Source: Achromobacter ruhlandii (lineage in GTDB: Bacteria > Pseudomonadota > Gammaproteobacteria > Burkholderiales > Burkholderiaceae_B). Taken from it: 64,000 nt of DNA. The DNA lies in assembly GCF_902859695.1 (NCBI RefSeq), contig NZ_CADIJL010000004.1, positions 62,001 to 126,000 on the forward strand. The letters run 5' to 3'. The stretch's first letter is position 1; every line of letters starts with the position of its first letter. The translations under genes were made by a program, and so were the position numbers. Below the pieces are notes generated by a model, which made no database searches, had not been told where the DNA came from, and worked only from the letters and a program-made list of their open reading frames with translations. Of the stretch, positions 27,009 through 35,139 are shown piece after piece.

Positions 27009-27259
27009 GAGCCCTCCTCGATTACCCGGTGCAGGGACAGGATGCAGAACGCGGCGATGAAGTGCCCGATCTTGGTGCCTTGCGCGAGTCCCGCTTGCGC
27101 GAATACCGTCGGCAGCCGGCCGGCGACCGCATCGCGCATGGTCTCGAATCCGTCGAGCAACTGAACCGTGAAGAACGCCGCGCGGCGCATCGGGCCCTGC
27201 GTGGGGCCGCAGTCCGCGTAGGCCAGTGCGGGCTTGAATCTGGCCGGAGGATTCGTCAT
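27005..27259 (-). CDS. Small conserved-context hypothetical protein
   Basis: An 84-residue protein with no motif I recognise. It begins MTNPPARFKPALAYADCG, has a central RRAAFFTVQLLDGFETMRDA stretch and one moderately hydrophobic segment near residues 64-76. No signal peptide or cysteine pair is visible. Both its start (with the DUF6629 gene) and its stop (with the dehydrogenase) form ATGA overlaps, which strongly supports real, coupled translation. A role tied to the dehydrogenase is possible but nothing in the sequence shows it. Confidence 0.7.
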   Translation of the reverse strand: MTNPPARFKPALAYADCGPTQGPMRRAAFFTVQLLDGFETMRDAVAGRLPTVFAQAGLAQGTKIGHFIAAFCILSLHRVIEEGS

Positions 27260-27900
27260 GGTACGGCCAGCCTCGCTCGGGGCTCACGGAACTGCCACAG
27301 CACGATGAAGCTGAGCACAGCGGCAAAGAAGCACCACACCGAGATGAACCAGGTTGCATAGAACATGTAGGCGGCGATTGCGGAGACAAAGGCGGCCACC
27401 CCAAAAGCCGCCACGCGCCGGTGGCTAGAAACCATCAGGCTTGCGCAGGTGCCGATCAGATACAGGGCCATCGTGGTCATCACGTAGAAGTGCGGCGAGT
27501 CGTAGAGGATGTGCTGGCCGACCACGCGGGCCGTGATGGGCAGCTTCACCAGCATCGCCAGCAGGTACAGACCGACGAGCGCGCCCGCGACTGCAATGGC
27601 CACCAGAACCCGACGGCGCCAACGGACGCTCTCCAGCGCCAGCGCAGCCAGCGGGACGTAGATCGGCCACAGGACGTGCGAGAAGAACGAGTAGAGATGC
27701 GTCAGCGCCACGTTCAGCAAGGGCGCGCGGTCGGGGAACGTCAGCCACAGCATGCCTTCGAGCAGTTGCTGGACCCCGAACAGCAGCGGGATGGCGGCAT
27801 ACGGCAGTTCGCGCCGTGAGCGGGCCCGGCGCATGGTGACGGTCCCCAGGCCCAGCAGAACCGCTGCGGCCGTGAAACTGGCGGGTGCGGAAAAGCACAT
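27256..27900 (-). CDS. DUF6629-like seven-helix membrane protein
   Basis: A 214-residue protein with about seven hydrophobic helices. It opens with MCFSAPASFTAAAVLLGLG, the hallmark of DUF6629-type proteins (MCFSAxAS). Other conserved features are LPYAAIPLLFGVQQLLEGMLW and SHVLWPIYVPLA. No function is known. The layout recalls small receptors or carriers, but no ligand site can be pointed to. It lies 53 bases after the PRPP synthetase gene and overlaps the next small gene by ATGA. Confidence 0.8.
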   Translation of the reverse strand: MCFSAPASFTAAAVLLGLGTVTMRRARSRRELPYAAIPLLFGVQQLLEGMLWLTFPDRAPLLNVALTHLYSFFSHVLWPIYVPLAALALESVRWRRRVLVAIAVAGALVGLYLLAMLVKLPITARVVGQHILYDSPHFYVMTTMALYLIGTCASLMVSSHRRVAAFGVAAFVSAIAAYMFYATWFISVWCFFAAVLSFIVLWQFREPRARLAVP

Positions 27901-27953
27901 GGGCAGTCATCTCCCCTCGATCGTGAGCGTCATGGCGAGCGCGGCGCAGCGGC

Positions 27954-28853
27954 TCATGGCGCGCCGGCTTCCATCAGTTCCTGCACCGCTGTCGCCAGCG
28001 GTGCCACCACGCTGATGCCGTTGGAGACATGCGGCACGGTGTCGCAGGTCACCACCCGCTGGGGCCCTGCCGCAAGAAGTGCGTGGTACGCGTCGGCGGC
28101 GAACAGGGCGTGCACCCCGATGCACACCGGTGGCGGCAATCCCACGCTGCGCACACTGGCGATTGCCTGGATCATCGTGCGCGCGCTGGACACGATGTCA
28201 TCGATGAGCACGGGCTGGCGGTCTGCCAGGGCCGCGGTGTCGGGAAGGCTGACCTCCACGTCCTTGTCGCCCCGGCGGATCTTCTGCAACACCGTGAACG
28301 GCGCGCCAGCCAAGCGCGCGACTTCCTGGACCCATTGCTCGCTTTCCGCATCGGGTCCGATCAACACGGGACGGTCCACATGGGCTGCGACCCAGGCCGC
28401 GATGGCGGGCGCGGACTGGACCACACGGGTCGGCACCCGGTAGACCTCGCCGAGCGAGCGGTAGCGGTGCAGATGGGGATCGACGGTGACGACACCGTCG
28501 AACACCGTCGACACCAGCGCAGCGAACGTGCGGGACGTGATGGCTTCGCCCGTGTTGAAGCGCCGGTCCTGACGCAGGTACGCCAGGTACGGGGCAGCCA
28601 GCAACACGCGGGTGGCGCCGAGGTCGCGCGCTGCGTCCGCGGCGAACAACAAGGGCAGCGCCTTGGCGTCCGGCTGTGCCAGGCTGGCCACGATCACGAC
28701 GGTGCGGCCGGTGACGTCGGCGTCCAGCCGCACCAGCGACTCGCCGTCCGGGAACCGGTGCAGTTGCAGGGCAGCCCGCTGCGCGCACAACGCCCGGATC
28801 AGTCCATCGGCGAAGTCTTCGTCGCCCGGCAGGTGAAAAACGAGAGGTTTCAT
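27954..28853 (-). CDS. Ribose-phosphate pyrophosphokinase (PRPP synthetase), archaeal-like
   Basis: A 299-residue PRPP synthetase that makes 5-phosphoribosyl pyrophosphate from ribose-5-phosphate and ATP. The N-terminal domain has HRFPDGESLVRL and APYLAYLRQDRRFNTGEAI (ATP and ribose-phosphate binding). The C-terminal domain carries IGPDAESEQWVQ, a flexible loop with QKIRRGDKDVEV, and the PRPP loop VLIDDIVSSARTMIQA. The short length and loop style resemble archaeal (class III-like) enzymes rather than the housekeeping Prs. It overlaps the AMP phosphorylase-like gene by ATGA. The pair suggests a local cycle between nucleotides and phosphoribosyl compounds. Confidence 0.9.
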   Translation of the reverse strand: MKPLVFHLPGDEDFADGLIRALCAQRAALQLHRFPDGESLVRLDADVTGRTVVIVASLAQPDAKALPLLFAADAARDLGATRVLLAAPYLAYLRQDRRFNTGEAITSRTFAALVSTVFDGVVTVDPHLHRYRSLGEVYRVPTRVVQSAPAIAAWVAAHVDRPVLIGPDAESEQWVQEVARLAGAPFTVLQKIRRGDKDVEVSLPDTAALADRQPVLIDDIVSSARTMIQAIASVRSVGLPPPVCIGVHALFAADAYHALLAAGPQRVVTCDTVPHVSNGISVVAPLATAVQELMEAGAP

Positions 28854-30403
28854 AGGTTCTCCGAAATCTGGAAGATCGGTGGGCGCGAGCGGACGAACTG
28901 CAGCGCATAGGCCAGCTCGCCCGGCGCCTGGGCGTGCAGCGTGAAGAGCGGCTGTCCCGCTTCGACCTGGTCGCCCAGGCGCGCATGCACGTCGATGCCG
29001 GCGGCAGCGGCGGTCGGTGCTCCGGCGAGCTTGGCCGCCCGCGCGAGCAGCCGGTTGTCGATTCGGGAGACCCGTCCCGTGGACGGCGATGCGACGGTGT
29101 GCCGATGCGTTGCCACCGGGATGCTGCGCAGGCCGCCCTGCTCAGCGCAGATCGCCTGGAACGTGGCCCAGGCGCGGCCGTCGGCCAGCACCTGCGTGGC
29201 GAGCGTCAGGCCGCCGCCGGCGGGCGCTGCACCGCCCATTTCGAGGATGTCCGCCGCCAGCCGCAACGCTCGCTCCCGCAGGTCGGCCGGGGCCTCGGGC
29301 GTCCCTTGTAGGACGGCCAGCACGTCGCGGGCCTCCAGTGCCGGGCCGATCCCGCGGCCGACCGGCTGCTCACCATCGGTGACGCGCAAGGCCACGTGCA
29401 GGCCGATGGCGCTGCCCACCTCCTGCAGGCGCCGACCGAGCGCCGCCGCGGCCTGCGCGCTGCGCACTTTGGCGGTGGCACCCACGGGCAGGTCGATCAG
29501 CACATGGGTCGAGCCCGCAGCGGCCTTCTTGGACAGGACCGAGGCGACGAGCTGGCCCTCGCTGTCCAGGTCCAGCGGCCGCTCGACGCGGATGAGGATG
29601 TCGTCGGCGGGGCTGAGCCGTACCGAGCCGCCCCAGACGATGCAGCCGCCCGTGCGTTCGACCACGCGCCGCATGCTCCGCACATCCAGGTTCACCGGCG
29701 CCAGCACCTCCATTGTGTCGGCCGTCCCGGCCGGCGAGGTGATGGCGCGCGAGGAGGTCTTGGGCGTCGTGAGGCCGCAGGCGGCCACGATGGGCACCAC
29801 GAGCAGGGTCGTGCGGTTGCCGGGCAGGCCGCCGACGCAATGCTTGTCCACCACCAGCGGGCGCCCCCAATCGATGCGGTCACCGACGCCAATCATGGCT
29901 TTCGTGAGCGAGACGGTCTCCGCGAGGTCCAGGCGATCGCCGGCGCAGGCGGTGATGAAGGTGGCCAGATGCAGGTCAGAGTAATGGCCCGCCGCGACGT
30001 CGGAGATGATGGCGCTGAACTCGGCATCGCCCAGGGCATTGCCGTAGACCTTGGCCCGGACATGGCTGAGCGAATCCAGCGGCGGTGCATGGGTCACCGT
30101 GACCAGCTGGCCCGGCTGCGCCCCCAGCGACGCCCATGCCGATTCGGACAGGCCAGCGACGTTCTCGGCCAGCCAATCCCCATCGACGACGCTGAGCGTC
30201 GCCACGATGCTGCGGCGGCCGGCCGTCAGCTGCACGCGCGCCTGGGTCGTGAAACCCTCCGACCGGCAGACAGGGCAGTCGCGCCGCATGTAGACCACCG
30301 GCTCCTGATGGGTGTCGATGCCGGTGCGCCACGCCTGCAGCGTGTTCACGCCATCCTCTCCGGTGCCGGTGCCGGTGCCGGTCTCGTGCAGGTGCGCCGT
30401 CAT
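28850..30403 (-). CDS. AMP phosphorylase / thymidine phosphorylase family protein
   Basis: A 517-residue member of the long, archaeal-type branch of the thymidine phosphorylase family. An N-terminal extra domain of about 80-100 residues is typical of AMP phosphorylases. The core shows VVDKHCVGGLPGNRTTLLVVP, the phosphate/substrate motif SSRAITSPAGTADTMEVLAP and a C-terminal beta-rich domain. AMP phosphorylase converts AMP and phosphate to adenine and ribose-1,5-bisphosphate. No RuBisCO or ribose-1,5-bisphosphate isomerase is in this window, so the fate of the product is open. A GGTGCC hexamer repeats three times near 30362-30379, giving a Thr-Gly run at the N-terminus. ATGA overlaps link it to genes on both sides. 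Confidence 0.88.
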   Translation of the reverse strand: MTAHLHETGTGTGTGEDGVNTLQAWRTGIDTHQEPVVYMRRDCPVCRSEGFTTQARVQLTAGRRSIVATLSVVDGDWLAENVAGLSESAWASLGAQPGQLVTVTHAPPLDSLSHVRAKVYGNALGDAEFSAIISDVAAGHYSDLHLATFITACAGDRLDLAETVSLTKAMIGVGDRIDWGRPLVVDKHCVGGLPGNRTTLLVVPIVAACGLTTPKTSSRAITSPAGTADTMEVLAPVNLDVRSMRRVVERTGGCIVWGGSVRLSPADDILIRVERPLDLDSEGQLVASVLSKKAAAGSTHVLIDLPVGATAKVRSAQAAAALGRRLQEVGSAIGLHVALRVTDGEQPVGRGIGPALEARDVLAVLQGTPEAPADLRERALRLAADILEMGGAAPAGGGLTLATQVLADGRAWATFQAICAEQGGLRSIPVATHRHTVASPSTGRVSRIDNRLLARAAKLAGAPTAAAAGIDVHARLGDQVEAGQPLFTLHAQAPGELAYALQFVRSRPPIFQISENL

Positions 30404-31761
30404 ACCAGATCCACCGTCTGCAGGTACTCGGGCACGGCAACCGACCAGCCCAGTTCATGGTCGATCCGCGCGCGCAGCGCATCGGCCGCCTCCGGCTCGC
30501 CGTGGGTCACGAAGGTTCGGCGCGGTGTTTGCGTGAAGCCGCGCATCCACGCGAGGATCTCGTCGGCATCGGCGTGGGCGGAAAGGTTGTCGAGCGAGGC
30601 CACCTCGGCGCGGATCGGCACGTCCTGGCCATGGATGCGGACGGTGGACGCGCCGTGCACGATCGCGGCGCCACGGGTGCCGCCCGCCTGGTAGCCGGCG
30701 AACAGGATGGTGTTGCGATGGTCGGGCGCGAATGACTTGAGGTGGTGCACCACGCGTCCTCCCGTGGCCATGCCACTGGCGGAGATGATGACCATCGGTC
30801 CACGACCGGCGCTGAGCGCCTTGGACTCCTCGACCTTGTTGACGATCTTCGCGGCATGGCACATGCCCTCGCATTCCTCGGGCGAGAGCCGGTGCTCGTC
30901 GCGATGGGCGTGGTACAGCCGTGTGGCATCGATGGCCATCGGGCTGTCCAGGTACACGGGCAGGTGCTGGTGGATGCGCCCTTGCTTCTTGAGCTGGTAG
31001 ATGCCGTACATCAGGCTCTGCGCTCGGCCGACAGCGAACGCTGGGATGACCACGACCCCTCCACGGGCGGCCGTCTTGTTGATGACAGTCTCCAGCTGCG
31101 CCAGTGCGTCGGACGCTTCATGCTTGCGGTTGCCGTAGGTGGATTCCACCAGCAGGTAGTCGGCGCCGGGGACCTGCACCGGCGGGCGCAGCACCGGGTC
31201 GTTGGGCCGGCCGATGTCGCCGGAGAAGAGCACGGATCGCCGGCCGTCGTTGAGGTGCACGAAGGCCGAGCCGAGCATGTGCCCGGAAGGCGTCAACCGC
31301 GCGGTGAGTCCGGGCAGCGCCTCGAAGTCCTGAGAGAACGGACGTGGCGCGAACAGCTTCAGGCAGCGCTCGGCGTCCTCACGGGTGTACAGCGGCAGCG
31401 CGGGCTGGTGTTTGGAGAAACCGTGCCGGTTGGCGAACTTCGCCTCTTCCTCCTGCAGATGGCCGCTGTCGGTGAGCAGGATCTTGCACAGCTCGTGCGT
31501 CGCGGACGTGCAGTAAACCCGGCCGCGAAAGCCTTGTCGCGCCAGCAGTGGCAGGTAGCCGCTGTGGTCGATGTGGGCGTGGGTGAGCACGACCGCGTCG
31601 ACGGTCTTGGGCGCGACCGGCAGCGGCTCCCAGTTGCGCAGGCGCAGCTGCTTGAATCCCTGGAACAGGCCGCAGTCCACCAGAATGGTCGCGTCGCCAT
31701 GGCGCAGCAGGTATTTGGAACCGGTCACGGTGCCGGTGGCACCCAGAAATTGAAGTTGCAT
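30400..31761 (-). CDS. Metallo-beta-lactamase/beta-CASP RNase-like protein
   Basis: A 453-residue beta-CASP nuclease of the CPSF73/Ysh1 type. Zinc-site motifs are present: LTHAHIDHSGYLPLL, TPSGHMLGSAFV and FSGDIGRPNDP. The beta-CASP domain shows YLDSPMAIDATRLY, IISASGMATGGRVVHHL, and [16 protein letters not shown] near the end. Such enzymes cut or trim RNA. The start at 31761 gives MQLQFLGATGTVTGS, the normal N-terminus. Its stop overlaps the AMP phosphorylase start by ATGA. A nuclease feeding nucleotides to the phosphorylase is an attractive but untested idea. Confidence 0.92.
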   Translation of the reverse strand: MQLQFLGATGTVTGSKYLLRHGDATILVDCGLFQGFKQLRLRNWEPLPVAPKTVDAVVLTHAHIDHSGYLPLLARQGFRGRVYCTSATHELCKILLTDSGHLQEEEAKFANRHGFSKHQPALPLYTREDAERCLKLFAPRPFSQDFEALPGLTARLTPSGHMLGSAFVHLNDGRRSVLFSGDIGRPNDPVLRPPVQVPGADYLLVESTYGNRKHEASDALAQLETVINKTAARGGVVVIPAFAVGRAQSLMYGIYQLKKQGRIHQHLPVYLDSPMAIDATRLYHAHRDEHRLSPEECEGMCHAAKIVNKVEESKALSAGRGPMVIISASGMATGGRVVHHLKSFAPDHRNTILFAGYQAGGTRGAAIVHGASTVRIHGQDVPIRAEVASLDNLSAHADADEILAWMRGFTQTPRRTFVTHGEPEAADALRARIDHELGWSVAVPEYLQTVDLV

Positions 31762-31786
31762 GGTAGGTCTCCAAGGATGTTGTCGT

Positions 31787-32284
31787 TCAAAGAAGGACCG
31801 GCCGATCCGGCAACTCGTTGCCGTGGTCCGCGCCCCGCGGAAAGTGCTGCACCAGCAGGTGGCTGACGGCCACGATGCCTTCCAGGGCTCCGGCCTCGAA
31901 GCGTCCCTGCGCAAACTGGGCTTCCATGCGCTGGCACACAGCCGACCACCTTTCGGCACCGCAACAGGCATGGATGCCGCGATCGGCCACGATCTCCACG
32001 GCCCGGTCGGCCAGCAGCACGTAGATCAGGACGCCGCTGTTGTGCGCCGTATCCCACACACCCAGGCGTGCGAACAGGTCCAGCGCCCGCTCGCCCGGCG
32101 ATTGGTTGCGCCACAGTGGCGATCCGTCCAGCGCACCCTCGACCACGAAGCGCAGTTGGCCCCCATGCTGGAACTCTCCCGTGCGGATGGCCTGCTCGAT
32201 CGCATCCAGGGCACGCGGGGGGAAGGCGCGGCGGACTGCGCGATCCGTGGTCGCAAGGTGGCGAAGAAGTCGTTGCATGTTCAT
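31787..32284 (-). CDS. TPM-domain protein (short form)
   Basis: A 165-residue TPM (TLP18.3/Psb32/MOLO-1) domain protein. It has LDAIEQAIRTGEFQHGGQLR, VWDTAHNSGVLIYVLLADRAVEIVAD split around the core strand, and WSAVCQRMEAQFAQGRFEAG. There is no signal peptide, unlike its neighbour at 32286, so it probably works in the cytoplasm or at the inner membrane face. The family function is unknown; several members bind metal ions or act with LemA. It starts one base after the stop of the longer TPM gene. Confidence 0.88.
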   Translation of the reverse strand: MNMQRLLRHLATTDRAVRRAFPPRALDAIEQAIRTGEFQHGGQLRFVVEGALDGSPLWRNQSPGERALDLFARLGVWDTAHNSGVLIYVLLADRAVEIVADRGIHACCGAERWSAVCQRMEAQFAQGRFEAGALEGIVAVSHLLVQHFPRGADHGNELPDRPVLL

Positions 32285-32285
32285 C

Positions 32286-33191
32286 TCACCACCGTCCTGA
32301 CGCGCCGCCGCCACCGAAGCCGCCGCCGCCGCCGCGGAATCCACCGCCACCACCGCCCAATCCTCCGCCCGGCCAGCCGCCTCCCCGGTGGCGCCCGTGC
32401 AGGCCGCCGTGGCCACCCATGCCGATGCCCAGCAGCGTGACGAGGAATCCCGCCAGTCCAGCCACCGCGGCCACCGCGAAGGTGCCCACCAACAGCCACG
32501 CAGCGGCACCCAGCACGCCAGCCGTGACCAGGGAGCCTGGAAGGCGGCCGAGGGCGTTGCGCAGCACTCCGCCCAGCATCAGGGCCGCGACGAACAGGAA
32601 GGGCCAGGCCTGCCCGATGTCGTTGGTCTGCCCCTGCCGCCGTGGGTCCGCCGCAGGCAGGGCCTCGCCATCGATCACCCGCATGATCTGTTCGGCGCCT
32701 GCGACGATGCCGCCGTCGAAATCGCCCTGGCGCAGGCGCGGCGTGATCACCTCGTCGATGATGCGCCGCGATACCACGTCGCTCAGCGCACCCTCGATGC
32801 CGTATCCGACTTCGATGCGCACGGTGCGGTCGTCCTTGGCCACCAGGAGCAACGCGCCGTCGTCCACCTTGCGACGGCCGAGCTTCCATTGCTCTACCAC
32901 CCGCAGGGTGTACTGCTCGACGGGTTCGGGCCGCGTCGAGCGGACCATCAGCACTGCGATCTGCACGCCCTTGCGTTGCTCGAAGGCCCGAAGCTGCGCA
33001 TCCAGCGCGGCGACACGATCGGCGGCGAGCGTTCCCGTGAGATCGGTGACGCGCGCCTGCAGCGGGGGAACGGCGACCAACTCCTGCGCGGACGCGACCG
33101 AAAGGAACAGGCTCAGCAGCAGCCAGGCCAGAGCGTGGGCCAGCCGAAGAGGGGCCGCCGGAGAGAGCACCGCTGTTCTGGGCGTTCTCAT
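32286..33191 (-). CDS. YgcG-type TPM-domain membrane protein
   Basis: A 301-residue protein: signal peptide (residues about 1-36), a periplasmic TPM domain (about 40-170; ARVTDLTGTLAADRVAALDA, VGYGIEGALSDVVSRRII), two hydrophobic helices (about 195-260) and a Gly-rich tail with histidines (GGHGGLHGRHRGGG). The same architecture is seen in E. coli YgcG. LemA and TPM genes are commonly paired, as here, where LemA ends one base upstream. The function is not known; envelope stress or protein quality control is often suggested. Its start has no overlap but sits one base from both neighbours. Confidence 0.9.
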   Translation of the reverse strand: MRTPRTAVLSPAAPLRLAHALAWLLLSLFLSVASAQELVAVPPLQARVTDLTGTLAADRVAALDAQLRAFEQRKGVQIAVLMVRSTRPEPVEQYTLRVVEQWKLGRRKVDDGALLLVAKDDRTVRIEVGYGIEGALSDVVSRRIIDEVITPRLRQGDFDGGIVAGAEQIMRVIDGEALPAADPRRQGQTNDIGQAWPFLFVAALMLGGVLRNALGRLPGSLVTAGVLGAAAWLLVGTFAVAAVAGLAGFLVTLLGIGMGGHGGLHGRHRGGGWPGGGLGGGGGGFRGGGGGFGGGGASGRW

Positions 33192-33192
33192 G

Positions 33193-33804
33193 TCAGGGGC
33201 GCGCCGCCGGCGCCGAGGCGCCGAAATCGACCTGTGGCGGCGCCGCCATGGCCTTCTCGTCGGCGACCGAGAAATTGGGCTTGACGACGTAGCTGAACAG
33301 CTTGGCCGTGATGTTGGTCGGGAAGCTGCGCGTGAGCACGTTGTAATCCTGCACCGCCTTCACGTAGCGCCCACGCGCCACGGTGATGCGGTTCTCCGTG
33401 CCCTCAAGTTGGGCACGCAGGTCTTGAAAAGCCTGGTTCGCCTTGAGTTGCGGGTAGTTCTCGCTCACCACCAGCAGCCGGCTCAGCGCGCCGGACAGTT
33501 CGCCCTGTGCCGCCTGGAACTTCTGGAACGCCTCGGGGTTGTTGACGAGTTCCGGCGTGGCCTGGATCGAGGTCGCCTTCGCGCGGGCCTCGACCACCCG
33601 GGTCAGCGTCTCCTGCTCGAAGTTGGTCTCGCCTTTGACGGTCGCGACGATGTTGGGGATCAGGTCGGCGCGCCGCTGGTACTGGTTCAGCACCTCGGAC
33701 CAGGCGGACTTGGTCTGCTCGTCCAGCCGCTGGAAGTCGTTGTAGCCGCATCCGCTCAGCGACAGGGCAAGCGCTGCGAGCAGGGACATCAGGATCAGTC
33801 TCAT
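33193..33804 (-). CDS. lemA: LemA-family lipoprotein
   Basis: A 203-residue LemA protein. The N-terminal lipobox LALSLSGC gives Cys19 as the lipidation site, although classic LemA has an N-in signal anchor. Conserved features are YNDFQRLDEQTKSAWSEVLN, QYQRRADLIPNIVATVKG, and LKANQAFQDLRAQLEGTENR, all in long helices. LemA proteins are often next to TPM or HtpX genes and appear in envelope stress settings. It overlaps the MFS stop by ATGA and is one base from the YgcG-type gene. Its molecular role is unknown. Confidence 0.92.
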   Translation of the reverse strand: MRLILMSLLAALALSLSGCGYNDFQRLDEQTKSAWSEVLNQYQRRADLIPNIVATVKGETNFEQETLTRVVEARAKATSIQATPELVNNPEAFQKFQAAQGELSGALSRLLVVSENYPQLKANQAFQDLRAQLEGTENRITVARGRYVKAVQDYNVLTRSFPTNITAKLFSYVVKPNFSVADEKAMAAPPQVDFGASAPAARP

Positions 33805-35126
33805 GGTTCGGTTTCCGTGGAAGTGAGAAAAGTGCGGGACGGTGAAGCGCTCACCAGGACGGGGTTGGCTGGCCACCAATGCCGCGGAATGAGCAGCAGC
33901 GCGAGGGTGGCGGCCAGTGGAATCGACAGCCACGCAAAGGTGCTCTGCATCACAGCGCCGAATAGCCATCCGGTGGCGGCCGATCCCAGTGTTTGTCCGA
34001 GGCCGGCTGCCGCGGCGAGCCCTCCCATCGCGATACCGAGCCGCCGCGCCGAGGTGCCGGCAGCGAGGTAGGCCAGGGTGGGGAGCACGAGACCCGTGCC
34101 CGCAGCCGTGAAACTCACGCCGACGTACAGCCACATCTCGCTGCCATGGCGGGCCAGCATCAGGAGCCCGGCGATGCCCAGGACCATGCCGCAGGCCAGT
34201 ACGCGGCGTGGGTCGGCGCGCTCCAGCAGGCCGGTGAAGAACAGCACCGCGTTGACGCCCAGCATCACCAGACTGCACTCGGCGAACATCAACGACACCT
34301 CTCGGGAGGAGAGATCGGGGTGGCGCTGGCCCTGCAGCACGATGCCGAGTTCAAAGCCGGCAAGCACGAACATGACCACACCGTTGAGAATCCAGAGCGC
34401 CAGGGAGCGGCTCCGGGGTGCTCCGTCGTGATCGGCTGCGTCCGCCTCTCCAAGGGAGGAAGGTGCGGGAAGCGTTGCGGCCAGGCCCAGCATCATCAGC
34501 GCGCCGAGCGCGGCCGAGAGTGCGATCACGAGCGTGGTCGATGAGCCCTGTACCAGCACGCTCAAGAAGCCCAGGCCGACAAGCCGTTCTGCAGCGGCGT
34601 TCAGGCCGGGGCCGAACAGGAACCCGAGCAGCGACATCGCACCCAGCCATGCAAAGCGCCTGGCGCGAATCGATTCTGGGGTGTACTGCGCGACGAGCGC
34701 CGGCACCACCGGCACGACCGCGGCCACAAAAAAGCCCGTCGCGCCGCGCAGCGCATAGATGCCGACCACGCCCAGGGACTCGGGGCGCAGCAGCGGGAGC
34801 AGGCTGGCCACGTAGCCGATCAGGCCCACCAGCAACACGCGGGCACGCCCCAGCCTGTCCGCCAGCATGCCCCACAGGGGCGCACCCAGCAGGATGCCCG
34901 CCGTGTAGATGCCGCTGAGGTAGCCGACATGGCGCGCAAGCGCCGCAGGATCCGCGTCGCCCATCAAGGGCCGCAGCCAGTCGGGGATCAAGGGCATCAG
35001 TGCCCCATATCCGGCCGAGACGACGAATACGGCCGCAGCGAGCCAACCCAGCTGCGCGACGCCGAGGTCTTGCTGGCGGGTGGGCCCGGATTCGCGCGGT
35101 GATCGCATGGCGCGGCTCTCTACCAT
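33801..35126 (-). CDS. MFS transporter
   Basis: About 441 residues with 12 predicted helices and the MFS signature between helices 2 and 3 (GMLADRLGRARVLLVGLIGY). Long hydrophobic stretches such as GATGFFVAAVVPVVPALVAQ fill the rest. The start may be 35126 or 35108; the second has better leader spacing. The substrate cannot be read from sequence. Being 13 bases after the P1B ATPase and overlapping LemA, it belongs to the leftward block. A role in metabolite (for example lactate or acetate) or metal efflux is possible. Confidence 0.87.
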   Translation of the reverse strand: MVESRAMRSPRESGPTRQQDLGVAQLGWLAAAVFVVSAGYGALMPLIPDWLRPLMGDADPAALARHVGYLSGIYTAGILLGAPLWGMLADRLGRARVLLVGLIGYVASLLPLLRPESLGVVGIYALRGATGFFVAAVVPVVPALVAQYTPESIRARRFAWLGAMSLLGFLFGPGLNAAAERLVGLGFLSVLVQGSSTTLVIALSAALGALMMLGLAATLPAPSSLGEADAADHDGAPRSRSLALWILNGVVMFVLAGFELGIVLQGQRHPDLSSREVSLMFAECSLVMLGVNAVLFFTGLLERADPRRVLACGMVLGIAGLLMLARHGSEMWLYVGVSFTAAGTGLVLPTLAYLAAGTSARRLGIAMGGLAAAAGLGQTLGSAATGWLFGAVMQSTFAWLSIPLAATLALLLIPRHWWPANPVLVSASPSRTFLTSTETEP

Positions 35127-35139
35127 GGTGGCCCGCCGC

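Noticed and set aside
30362..30379. Three GGTGCC hexamers as a repeat element
   Set aside because: Too short and coding (Thr-Gly run at the AMP phosphorylase N-terminus); likely slippage within the gene.
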